Of a DNA stretch of 64,000 bases, positions 47,624-55,183 are shown piece by piece. The notes beneath the pieces were generated by a model that was not told where the DNA came from, did not search any database, and worked only from the letters and a program-made list of their open reading frames with translations. The position numbers were made by a program, and so were the translations under genes. Position 1 is the first letter of the stretch. Each line of letters opens with the position of its first letter. This stretch comes from Sulfitobacter sp. SK012 (lineage in GTDB: Bacteria > Pseudomonadota > Alphaproteobacteria > Rhodobacterales > Rhodobacteraceae). The stretch spans positions 682,001-746,000 of the forward strand of contig NZ_CP025804.1 in assembly GCF_003352085.1 (NCBI RefSeq), read 5' to 3'.

Positions 47624-48628
47624 ATGGACAAGATTGCAACATGCCGAGCGGCGTATCTCATACCGTTTCTTGACGTCCTGCGCGACATTGGCGCCCCGGT
47701 CACCCGGGAGTTGGAAAAGGCGCACTTGCCGGCAATGGTCGAGGAAACGCCAGACGATCTGATCTGTAGTACCCTTGCCATGGATTTCCTCGACACAAGC
47801 GCGTTCCGTGAAGGTATCGACGATCTGGGTTGGCTTTGGGTTCAGAAGTTTTCGGCGTCGGACTTCAGTGCGGAACTGCTGGCGGCATTGCGACCCTTGC
47901 CCACCGTCAAGGCACGTCTCGACTGCCTGAGTAACCTGATCAGGCTCGAAGATTCCAATGTCCGTGTTGGCGTTGCCGGATTCAATGGCAGTGCCGAAAT
48001 TTATTGTGACTCCATGTCGCTTGATAGGCCGGACGATCCTATCTCGGAATGGACGCAAGTCACTGTTTTAATTGATGCGATTCGCAGTGTCACTGGCGAC
48101 ATGTGGTCTCCTGACGAGATAAGGTTCAAGTCTGATTTCAGCGTCTGCGATGACGCGCGCGAAGCGAATCCGAATACACGTTTCCTCTCGCGTTCGGCCC
48201 ACACGTCGATCGTCGTGCCAACTGCGGTTCTTGCGGCCAGCCAACTGACCTGCGGGGCGGCACACGTGCCAGAGCCAAACATCCCCGAGAAACCGGACGG
48301 GATAGAAAATATGAAACGTCTGATCCGCCCTTACCTTCGTGGCGGCCTCCACCCAATATCCACGTTCGCCGAAATGCTGGACGTGAGTCCAAGATCGCTG
48401 CAACGCAAACTCCAGCTAGCGGGAACCAGCTTTTCGGACCTGATCGAAACCACACGTTTCGAAATGGCGGCCGAGATGTTGGCGGAATCAGATGCTCCGT
48501 TGATCGACGTGGCGATGACGCTTGGCTATGAAAACCAGTCCAATTTCGGACGCAGTTTTCGTCGCATCGCCGGGATCAGCCCCGGCAAATATCGCCGTGA
48601 GCTGATCGGGCGGGAACAAGTCGCCTGA
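47624..48628 (+). CDS. AraC-family transcriptional regulator (full length), candidate master regulator
   Basis: About 334 residues: N-terminal ligand-sensing domain of the Arabinose_bd-like type (to about 220) and C-terminal AraC double helix-turn-helix (FAEMLDVSPRSLQRKLQLAGTSFSDLIETTRFEMAAEMLAESDAPLIDVAMTLGYENQSNFGRSFRRIAGISPGKYRREL). Start set at MDKIATC, directly after GGGGGGA; an in-frame GTG 12 bp earlier is less likely. Divergent from the short AraC gene and upstream of the DUF1254 array. It is the obvious candidate to bind the nine-copy element; ligand unknown. Confidence 0.88.
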   Translation: MDKIATCRAAYLIPFLDVLRDIGAPVTRELEKAHLPAMVEETPDDLICSTLAMDFLDTSAFREGIDDLGWLWVQKFSASDFSAELLAALRPLPTVKARLDCLSNLIRLEDSNVRVGVAGFNGSAEIYCDSMSLDRPDDPISEWTQVTVLIDAIRSVTGDMWSPDEIRFKSDFSVCDDAREANPNTRFLSRSAHTSIVVPTAVLAASQLTCGAAHVPEPNIPEKPDGIENMKRLIRPYLRGGLHPISTFAEMLDVSPRSLQRKLQLAGTSFSDLIETTRFEMAAEMLAESDAPLIDVAMTLGYENQSNFGRSFRRIAGISPGKYRRELIGREQVA

Positions 48629-48630
48629 TT

Positions 48631-48650
48631 TGGCGCGATCGGACCAAAAC
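48631..48650 (+). promoter_or_regulatory. Regulon element 4, upstream of DUF1254 gene 1
   Basis: TGGCGCGATCGGACCAAAAC, an exact consensus copy beginning 3 bp after the regulator's stop. TAATCT (48668-48673) follows after 17 bp. The distance to the start codon, 186 bp, is the longest in the set, leaving a long leader. Confidence 0.85.
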
Positions 48651-48836
48651 CGCGGTCGAATCGCATGTAATCTTATCAGCAGTTAGCAATCTAACGCGGA
48701 GCATTTTTGAAGATGCTGCTGCCAAAACGAATTTGTGCGCCGGTTTTTAATTGGTGTGTGACAAGAGTTCCCGGCTCAGAAGCCTCGTATGGGTCGGGAA
48801 ACTTTCTCATTTTTATCATCTCAAGGGAGACACGAT

Positions 48837-50345
48837 ATGCGACTAATTCTGACAACGGCAATGGGGGTTTGCCTAGCGGCCACAACTGCGATGGCCGAAG
48901 CACCCAAAATGAAAATGACCACGGATATTCCGCCGGAGATCACGACACCGGATGTCGTGGACACCTCGATCGGGACTCTCAACTTTTTCGACGGCGTGCC
49001 GACCGAAGAAACGATCGACACGGTCTATGACTACATGGATCGTGCGCGCGCCGTGCAGGCCTATGTCTCGACCGTTCCCGGGGTGTCGCAGTTCGCCATG
49101 CGACAGGGCCAGCGCGACATTGGTGCCACCAAGGTCAATCAGATCCTGATCTGGGACAAGCTGGCGGACTCAAAGTCGCTGTTCCTGACCGGCAACAGCT
49201 CGACGATTTACACCTGGACCTACACTGATCTCGCCAATGACGGGCCGACAGTGATCGAACTGCCGCCGGGCATGCTGGGCGTCGTCGATGACATGTGGTT
49301 CCGCTATGTCACCGACCTTGGCATCGCCGGCCCCGATCAGGGTAAGGGTGGGAAATACCTTATCCTGCCGCCCGGGTATGACGGCGAGGTGCCCGACGGC
49401 TATTTCGTGGTCCGCCCCGCAACCTATGGCAACTGGATCTTCATGCGCGCCTATATCAGCGACGGTGTCGACAAGGCGGCCCAGGGCGTGAGGGACAATC
49501 TGAAAACCTATCCACTGTCGATGGCGGATAACCCGCCGGAGCCGGAGTTTATCGGCATGTCGGGGCGCGGAGACTACAATGCCGTTCTACCAAACGACTA
49601 CAGCTACTGGGAGATGTTGAACCAGCTTGTTCAGGAAGAACCCATCGGGGCACATGATCCGGAAACGCGTGGGCTGCTGGCGGCACTTGGGATCGCCAAG
49701 GGCGAGCCCTTTGCACCCGACGCGCGCATGAAGGCGATCCTGACCGACGCGATTGCTATCGGCAACGCTTATGCCCGTGCCAACACGGTCGTCCCGAAAG
49801 ACAGCGACCAACGGATCTATGGGCCAGACAGCGAATGGGTTATGGCCTTTGCCAACAAGGACTCGACCTTCCTGGTCGATGGCGCACGCCGGTACGATTC
49901 CCGGCTGTGGATGCACTACAACGCTGTGGTCGTGACACCCGCGATGGCCGTCACCGCACCCGGAAAGGGGTCGGACTACGGCATCGCCGGAATGGCGAAA
50001 GGGGGAGAGATCCTCGACGGTGGCAAGACCTACAAACTGACCCTGCCGCCGAATGTTCCGGTCAAGGATTTCTGGTCAGTGACAGTCTATGATCCGCAGA
50101 CTCGGTCCATGCTGCAAACCGATCAGACGTTCCCGGCGCTCGACAGCTACAACGAGAACATGCAGCAGAACGCTGACGGATCCTGGGACATCTACTTTGC
50201 TCCCGAGGCCCCCGAGGGTCAGGAGAACAACTGGATCCAGACCATTCCTGAAAAGAGCTGGTTCATCATCCTGCGCATGTACGGCCCGCTTGAGCCTTGG
50301 CTGAACAAGACCTGGGTGCCGGGCGAGATCGAACTGGTCGAGTGA
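48837..50345 (+). CDS. Exported DUF1254/DUF1214 protein, paralogue 1
   Basis: 502 residues, signal peptide MRLILTTAMGVCLAATTAMA, so periplasmic. The DUF1254 region (about 45-180) includes NSSTIYTWTYTDLANDGPTVIELPPGMLGVVDDMWFRYVTDLG. The loop GPDQGKGGKYLILPPGYDGEVPDGYFVV follows, and the C-terminal DUF1214 domain includes FWSVTVYDPQTRSMLQTDQTFPAL and WIQTIPEKSWFIILRMYGPLEPW. Start set at the ATG after AAGGGAGA; an in-frame ATG 48 bp upstream would bury the signal peptide. Most similar to paralogue 3. Biochemical role unknown. Confidence 0.92.
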   Translation: MRLILTTAMGVCLAATTAMAEAPKMKMTTDIPPEITTPDVVDTSIGTLNFFDGVPTEETIDTVYDYMDRARAVQAYVSTVPGVSQFAMRQGQRDIGATKVNQILIWDKLADSKSLFLTGNSSTIYTWTYTDLANDGPTVIELPPGMLGVVDDMWFRYVTDLGIAGPDQGKGGKYLILPPGYDGEVPDGYFVVRPATYGNWIFMRAYISDGVDKAAQGVRDNLKTYPLSMADNPPEPEFIGMSGRGDYNAVLPNDYSYWEMLNQLVQEEPIGAHDPETRGLLAALGIAKGEPFAPDARMKAILTDAIAIGNAYARANTVVPKDSDQRIYGPDSEWVMAFANKDSTFLVDGARRYDSRLWMHYNAVVVTPAMAVTAPGKGSDYGIAGMAKGGEILDGGKTYKLTLPPNVPVKDFWSVTVYDPQTRSMLQTDQTFPALDSYNENMQQNADGSWDIYFAPEAPEGQENNWIQTIPEKSWFIILRMYGPLEPWLNKTWVPGEIELVE

Positions 50346-50357
50346 CCGAATGAACCG

Positions 50358-50389
50358 GGGCCGGAGCACATGTTCCGGCCCTTTCTTTT
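50358..50389 (+). terminator. Terminator after DUF1254 gene 1
   Basis: GGGCCGGA, 8-nt loop, TCCGGCCC, then TTTCTTTT. The last T is the first base of element 5, so terminator and next promoter element abut with no spare sequence. Confidence 0.85.
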
Positions 50390-50408
50390 GGCGCGATCGG
50401 ACCAAAAC
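50389..50408 (+). promoter_or_regulatory. Regulon element 5, upstream of DUF1254 gene 2
   Basis: TGGCGCGATCGGACCAAAAC, identical to element 4. TACCAT (50426-50431) follows after 17 bp; the start codon is 81 bp from the element. Confidence 0.85.
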
Positions 50409-50489
50409 GCGCCCCGGCAACGACATACCATGTTTGCAGAATACGACGAGATCACGCGTCGTCCTGCATCAACCTTCAAGGAGAAGACA

Positions 50490-51992
50490 ATGAGAAAACC
50501 TCTGTTACTCAACTCAACCGTCGCGGGCGCATTCGCGCTGATGTCTCTGGCCGGCACCCAACCGGTGTTGGCGCAGGACGGCATGTCCACCGCTATGACC
50601 TACGCGGGCGAACTCCAGTTCCAGGGACAGACGATCACCAAGGACACCGCCGCTTTCCTGCATCGCCGGATTCTGGAACAGCGCGCCACCCAGCTTGTCA
50701 CCTGGGCGATGCCGATGATGAATTTCGAGCAGCTCTACCCGGCGCTTCATGCCAACCTGAAAACCTCTCAAGGCATGGATATCTCTGACGAGGATATCTT
50801 CTTTGGCCTCTATGACGGATATGACGGCGTTTATCCTTTCATGACAGCCAACGTTACAACACCTTACACCATCGGGTTCTCGGATTTGTCGCAAACCGGA
50901 CCAATTGTGGTCGATCTGCCCCCCGGCGCGATCTTCGGCGTGGTGGACAACGCGTGGATGCAGCCCATTCACGAGATCGACGGAACACCCGGAAAACTGT
51001 TGCTCGTCGGGCCGGGACAGAATGCTCAGATTGACTTCGATGGCACGATTATTCAGTCCGATACGTTCCGGGTGGTCTACTTCTACCGTGCTCTGGGGAC
51101 TGGTGACGAAGCCAAGGCCCTCAGGACCTCAGTGAAGGCCTATAAATTGTCGGACGCCGACAATCCGCCGGATACGAAGTTTGTCAAATACGAACCCAAA
51201 CCGGACGACGCGATCGCGCTTAATACCCAGCCGCGCGATATACAGTTCTGGGAGTTGGTGAACACCTATGTTCAGCGTGAACCGATGGCTGACCGTGATC
51301 GGTTCTTTTATGCGTGGCTAAAAGACCTTGGCATCGAAAAAGGCAAGCCGTTCAACCCGACGGATGCGCAGAAGGAGATCCTTCAGGCCGGTCTCGACGT
51401 TGGCATGGCGATGTCCCAGGCGATCTCGTTCAACAAGACGCGCGAGATGTTCCCGACGTCGCTCTACGGCGACAACTCCGGGTTCGAGGACGCCATGGCC
51501 GGCATGAACCCCGCCATCGATCTGCCGACCTATTCGATGTTCAACGAGCGGGCCTCCTACGGGTTTGAGGCGACGACAACGTCGGCAGGCATGGTGTCAC
51601 GCACACCCGGCGTGGGCTCGGCCTATCTGGGAGGCTACTACGATGCGGACGGCAACGCGCTGATGGGTGGCGAGAACTACATGCTGACGGTCGGGCCGAA
51701 TCCGCCGGCGGCCAATTTCTGGTCGGTCACGGTCTATGACATGGAGAACCGTCTGATTATCCGCAACGAACAGAAACGATCGGACCGGTCTTCGCGTTCA
51801 GAGGGGCTTATCACAAACGACGATGGGTCGGTTGATCTGTATTTCGGCCCCCAAGCGCCGGACGGTAAGGAAATCAACTGGGTACAGACCAATGAGGGTC
51901 AGTCTTTCTTTGTCTATCTGCGGCTCTATGGCCCCGAACAGGAATATTTCGACCAGACCTTCCCGATGACGCCGATCAAGAAGGTCGAATGA
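50490..51992 (+). CDS. Exported DUF1254/DUF1214 protein, paralogue 2 (divergent)
   Basis: 500 residues; signal peptide MRKPLLLNSTVAGAFALMSLAGTQPVLAQ. It keeps the family frame (TPYTIGFSDLSQTGPIVVDLPPGAIFGVVDNAWMQ, then NFWSVTVYDMENRLIIRNEQKRSDRSS, ... NWVQTNEGQSFFVYLRLYGPEQEYF). The central PDxGKGGKYL-type loop is altered to TPGKLLLVGPGQN, and the N-terminal region differs from the other four. Start at the ATG 7 bp after AAGGAGA. Probably a functionally distinct member of the set. Confidence 0.9.
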   Translation: MRKPLLLNSTVAGAFALMSLAGTQPVLAQDGMSTAMTYAGELQFQGQTITKDTAAFLHRRILEQRATQLVTWAMPMMNFEQLYPALHANLKTSQGMDISDEDIFFGLYDGYDGVYPFMTANVTTPYTIGFSDLSQTGPIVVDLPPGAIFGVVDNAWMQPIHEIDGTPGKLLLVGPGQNAQIDFDGTIIQSDTFRVVYFYRALGTGDEAKALRTSVKAYKLSDADNPPDTKFVKYEPKPDDAIALNTQPRDIQFWELVNTYVQREPMADRDRFFYAWLKDLGIEKGKPFNPTDAQKEILQAGLDVGMAMSQAISFNKTREMFPTSLYGDNSGFEDAMAGMNPAIDLPTYSMFNERASYGFEATTTSAGMVSRTPGVGSAYLGGYYDADGNALMGGENYMLTVGPNPPAANFWSVTVYDMENRLIIRNEQKRSDRSSRSEGLITNDDGSVDLYFGPQAPDGKEINWVQTNEGQSFFVYLRLYGPEQEYFDQTFPMTPIKKVE

Positions 51993-52000
51993 CGTTGGTT

Positions 52001-52078
52001 TCGCCGCGCTTCTACGGTCCCCTCAAGGTCTTCAGCGATAAGATCCGGGTGCCCAATGACGTGGTGTTGGTCGAATAG
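52001..52078 (+). pseudogene. 3' relic of a sixth DUF1254 gene
   Basis: Directly after gene 2, one frame reads RFYGPLKVFSDKIRVPNDVVLVE followed by TAG. It lines up with the last residues of the intact paralogues (for example LRMYGPLEPWLNKTWVPGEIELVE-stop of paralogue 1). Nothing of the upstream gene body remains. It sits just before a terminator, as an authentic 3' end would. Confidence 0.75.
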
Positions 52079-52102
52079 GATTAACCACGAGATCAGTGTC
52101 AG

Positions 52103-52129
52103 CGGGCCGGGGTCTTCCCGGCCCGTTTT
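52103..52129 (+). terminator. Terminator after DUF1254 gene 2 and relic
   Basis: CGGGCCGGG, 5-nt loop, CCCGGCCCG, then TTTTCTCTT. Located 25 bp after the relic's stop codon. Confidence 0.85.
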
Positions 52130-52232
52130 CTCTTGTGCGGCATCCTTTTCGCAACACGGCCCACCGTCGATTTTCAACCTGCGACCATCGCCTGAAACTG
52201 CGCCGCTTCATTATCACGCATGATCAGTCTGG

Positions 52233-52252
52233 TGGCGCGATCGGACCAAACA
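52233..52252 (+). promoter_or_regulatory. Regulon element 6, upstream of DUF1254 gene 3
   Basis: TGGCGCGATCGGACCAAACA: the first 18 bases equal the consensus. AATTCT (52270-52275) occupies the -10 position after 17 bp. 82 bp to the start codon. Confidence 0.8.
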
Positions 52253-52334
52253 AACCGAACAGAATCGGCAATTCTACGGTCACATCCAACGGTCGCTTGA
52301 TTCGTTCGGACCCAAAAATAAATCGGAGATTGTA

Positions 52335-53873
52335 ATGCGAACATTCAGACGGACATCCATGTTGCTGAGCGCAAGTCTGCTTGCGCTGAGTAGCGTTTCG
52401 GCACTTGCCGACGCCCCGCAAATGAAGATGACTACCAATATCCCATCGTCGATCACGACGCCGGACAGTGTTGATACGTCAATCGGAACGATGAAGTTCT
52501 TTGATGGTGTGCCAGACGGTGCCAGTGTTGCGGCGAGTTATGACTTTCTGGACCGGTCCCGTGCCGTCAACGTCTTCATCAACTCAATCCCGATGATGTC
52601 TGCTTACATGCTGCGCGAAGGTCAGGCGAGCATGGGCCTTGATGCGAGCCACAAGATCGGTATCTGGGATAACCTGATGGATTCCAAGACGATCCTGCTG
52701 ACGGGCAATACCTCTACCATGTACGCGGTCGGGTTCCTCGCGCTCGACAAGGATGGGCCGACCGTGATCGAATTGCCAAAGGGAATGCTGGGCGTTCTTG
52801 ATGACATGGCCTTCCGCTATATGACCGATCTCGGCGTTGCTGGTCCGGACAAAGGTGAAGGTGGCAAGTACCTGGTATTGCCGCCGGGCTACACAGGTGA
52901 CGTACCGGACGGATATTTTGTGGTGCAGACCGAGACCAACGGCGTCTGGGTCTTTAGCCGTGGGTATCTGGACAAGAAAATGCCGTTGGATAAAGCAATT
53001 GCCGCAGCTTCAAAGAACATCCGCGACGCTTTGAAAGTCTATCCGCTTTCGGCCAAGGACAGTCCGCCGAAGACAGAATTCATCAATCTTTCGGGCAAGG
53101 TCATGAATGTGATCGTGCCCAACGATTACAGCTTTTTCGAGAAACTTCATGATCTGATTCAGGGGGAGCCTGATGAGTTTCTTGGGCCGGAAGCCAAAGG
53201 TATGATGGCGGCGATTGGGATCGTCAAAGGCCAGCCCTTTGCGCCGGACGATCGGATGAAGAAAATCCTGACCGACGCGGCTGCCATCGGCAATACCGCC
53301 GCCCGTGCAATCAGCTATTTCCCGCGCGATCCCGGCAATATGACCTACGGCGAGGACAGCGCTTGGATCACGGCTTTTGCAAACAAGGACACGGCCTTCC
53401 TGAAGGATGGGGCATACAACCTTGAGGCGCGTGCGTTGTTCCACTTTGGCTATATCGTTGTCTCGCCTGCCATGGCTGTCACAGTTGCGGGCCAGGGATC
53501 AGACTACGCCATGATCGCGGTGGATGCGAAAAAGCAGGTATTGGACGGAGCCAAAACTTACAAGCTGACGATGCCCAAGGACGTTCCGGCCAAGGATTTC
53601 TGGGCGCTGACGATGTACGACACGCAGACCCGGTCGCAGCTTCAGACTGATCAGCAATTCCCGACACTGGGCAGCCAGACCGACGGCATCAAGACCAACG
53701 CCGACGGATCCTACGACATCTACTTCGCGCCCGAAGCCCCCAAGGGGCAGGAAGGCAACTGGTTGCAGACCATTCCGGGCAAAAGCTGGTGGGCCGCTCT
53801 GCGCATCTACGGGCCGGAACAGGCCTGGATCGATCAAAGCTGGAGACCCGGTGAGATTGAACTGGTGGAATGA
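52335..53873 (+). CDS. Exported DUF1254/DUF1214 protein, paralogue 3
   Basis: 512 residues; signal peptide to about residue 26 (SLLALSSVSALA). The mature N-terminus APQMKMTTNIPSSITTPDSVDTSIGTMKFFDGVPDG is nearly the same as in paralogue 1, showing recent duplication. DUF1254 region NTSTMYAVGFLALDKDGPTVIELPKGMLGVLDDMAFRYMTDLG; loop GPDKGEGGKYLVLPPGYTGDVPDGYFVV; DUF1214 end FWALTMYDTQTRSQLQTDQQFPTL ... WLQTIPGKSWWAALRIYGPEQAWI. Followed by a perfect hairpin. Confidence 0.92.
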   Translation: MRTFRRTSMLLSASLLALSSVSALADAPQMKMTTNIPSSITTPDSVDTSIGTMKFFDGVPDGASVAASYDFLDRSRAVNVFINSIPMMSAYMLREGQASMGLDASHKIGIWDNLMDSKTILLTGNTSTMYAVGFLALDKDGPTVIELPKGMLGVLDDMAFRYMTDLGVAGPDKGEGGKYLVLPPGYTGDVPDGYFVVQTETNGVWVFSRGYLDKKMPLDKAIAAASKNIRDALKVYPLSAKDSPPKTEFINLSGKVMNVIVPNDYSFFEKLHDLIQGEPDEFLGPEAKGMMAAIGIVKGQPFAPDDRMKKILTDAAAIGNTAARAISYFPRDPGNMTYGEDSAWITAFANKDTAFLKDGAYNLEARALFHFGYIVVSPAMAVTVAGQGSDYAMIAVDAKKQVLDGAKTYKLTMPKDVPAKDFWALTMYDTQTRSQLQTDQQFPTLGSQTDGIKTNADGSYDIYFAPEAPKGQEGNWLQTIPGKSWWAALRIYGPEQAWIDQSWRPGEIELVE

Positions 53874-53880
53874 GGTGTGA

Positions 53881-53912
53881 CTTTGGGGCCGGTCGCAGGA
53901 CCGGCCCCAAAG
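53881..53912 (+). terminator. Perfect 14-bp hairpin after DUF1254 gene 3
   Basis: CTTTGGGGCCGGTC, loop GCAG, GACCGGCCCCAAAG, 7 bp after the stop codon. No T-run follows, so it may act as an mRNA-stabilising or partial terminator. That would allow the barrel-protein gene downstream, which has no element of its own, to be read from the same promoter. Confidence 0.7.
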
Positions 53913-53932
53913 CAAACTGGTGAATAGACGTC

Positions 53933-54085
53933 ATGACTGAAATTGAATTCGGCAAAACCGCGCAGCCTGCGAGCGTGGATGGATATTGCCTGATTGATCT
54001 GGTCCGCCGGGCAACCGCCAGCGGCGAGATCCGCAACATTGGGCTCTTCTTGCGATGTTCCACCGTAATCACGGCCCGGCTTTGA
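53933..54085 (+). CDS. Possible 50-residue ORF
   Basis: ATG-initiated frame MTEIEFGKTAQPASVDGYCL..., ending at TGA next to the GAGGAGG that precedes the barrel gene. No good ribosome-binding site of its own and no family resemblance. It could be a leader peptide coupling translation to the barrel gene, a relic, or chance. Confidence 0.25.
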   Translation: MTEIEFGKTAQPASVDGYCLIDLVRRATASGEIRNIGLFLRCSTVITARL

Positions 54086-54104
54086 GGAGGAAAAAATATT
54101 TCAT

Positions 54105-55055
54105 ATGAACCCTGACATTCGCTTTCCACGATGGACCATCCTGGCAGCTGCCTTGCTTCTTTATGCAACAAGCGGATCATCCACGAAGGCCGACGAGGGC
54201 GGCACCAGTTTCTGGCTGCCCGGACAATACGGCAGCTTTGCCGCCGTTGCTCCGGAGCCGGGTGCGTCTCTGGCGATGGTCTCTTATTGGTATTCGGCAA
54301 ATGCGAGTGCCAGTGAACCTCTGAGCTTTGGCAACGACCTGAAACTCGGCGTCGATGCTGACTATTTCGGTCAGTTTATCGTTCCGGCTTATACACCAGA
54401 CGCCACAATTCTTGGCGGGCGTCCCAGTTTTTCGCTGGCGTTCATTCCTGCCCGCAGCAAGGTATCAGCGGATATTTCAGTTGGCGGAGTCAGTGCGGCC
54501 GCGTCGGATGAAGTGACAGGCATGAGCGATCTGTATCCCACTGCTCAACTGTTCTGGAACCGTGGCGTGCATAACTATATGGCCTATGTCGCCGGCAGCA
54601 TTCCGGTAGGCAGTTATGATCCGAACCGTCTATCGAATCTTGGACTGGGGCACGCGGCAATCGATATCGGCGGTGCATATACCTTTCTCAACCCCGAAAC
54701 CGGGTGGGAGTTCTCGGCCACGGCTGGTCTGACATACAACTTCAAGAACAGCGACACGGACTACCAGAACGGTATCGATTTTCACATCGATCTGGGCGCG
54801 TCCAAGTTTATCACCGAGCAGATGTATGTGGGGCTTGTCGGATTTGCCTATCAGCAGCTTACGGCTGATAGCGGACAGCCTGCCATCCTTGGTGATTTCA
54901 AGGGCCGCACCTTTGGGATCGGCCCGCAAATCGGCGGGATCTTTGAAGCAGGCGGCAAGGAGATATTTGCCAACCTGCGGGGCTACAAGGAATTCAATGT
55001 CAAGAACCGGGTCGAGGGCGGCGGCGTGATGTTCACGCTCAGCTTTCCGCTTTGA
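54105..55055 (+). CDS. Outer-membrane beta-barrel protein (MetA-pathway-of-phenol-degradation type), 1
   Basis: 316 residues: signal peptide (WTILAAALLLYATSGSSTKA) and alternating amphipathic strands with Gly/aromatic pattern (LTYNFKNSDTDYQNGIDFHIDLGASKFITEQMYVGLVGFAYQQL), ending in a C-terminal hydrophobic residue (FTLSFPL). Resembles PF13557 proteins, proposed transporters of hydrophobic or aromatic substrates. GGAGG lies 14 bp upstream of the ATG. Within the unit of DUF1254 gene 3. Confidence 0.8.
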   Translation: MNPDIRFPRWTILAAALLLYATSGSSTKADEGGTSFWLPGQYGSFAAVAPEPGASLAMVSYWYSANASASEPLSFGNDLKLGVDADYFGQFIVPAYTPDATILGGRPSFSLAFIPARSKVSADISVGGVSAAASDEVTGMSDLYPTAQLFWNRGVHNYMAYVAGSIPVGSYDPNRLSNLGLGHAAIDIGGAYTFLNPETGWEFSATAGLTYNFKNSDTDYQNGIDFHIDLGASKFITEQMYVGLVGFAYQQLTADSGQPAILGDFKGRTFGIGPQIGGIFEAGGKEIFANLRGYKEFNVKNRVEGGGVMFTLSFPL

Positions 55056-55077
55056 AAGGCACGATTAAGTGTTCAGG

Positions 55078-55097
55078 TGGCGTGATCGGACCAAAAC
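55078..55097 (+). promoter_or_regulatory. Regulon element 7, upstream of DUF1254 gene 4
   Basis: TGGCGTGATCGGACCAAAAC, one change from consensus. TAGTCT (55115-55120) follows after 17 bp. 86 bp to the start codon. Confidence 0.85.
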
Positions 55098-55183
55098 GGC
55101 TTGGAGGGAAAACCTAGTCTGAAGAAAGAATCGATCCCTGCCTGATCGCAGGGGTGTCGGCTTTCACAACTGAGGAGATCACC

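Noticed and set aside
48789..48836. Upstream in-frame ATG for DUF1254 gene 1
   Set aside because: It would put 16 extra residues before a normal signal peptide and lacks a ribosome-binding site; the ATG at 48837 has AAGGGAGA.
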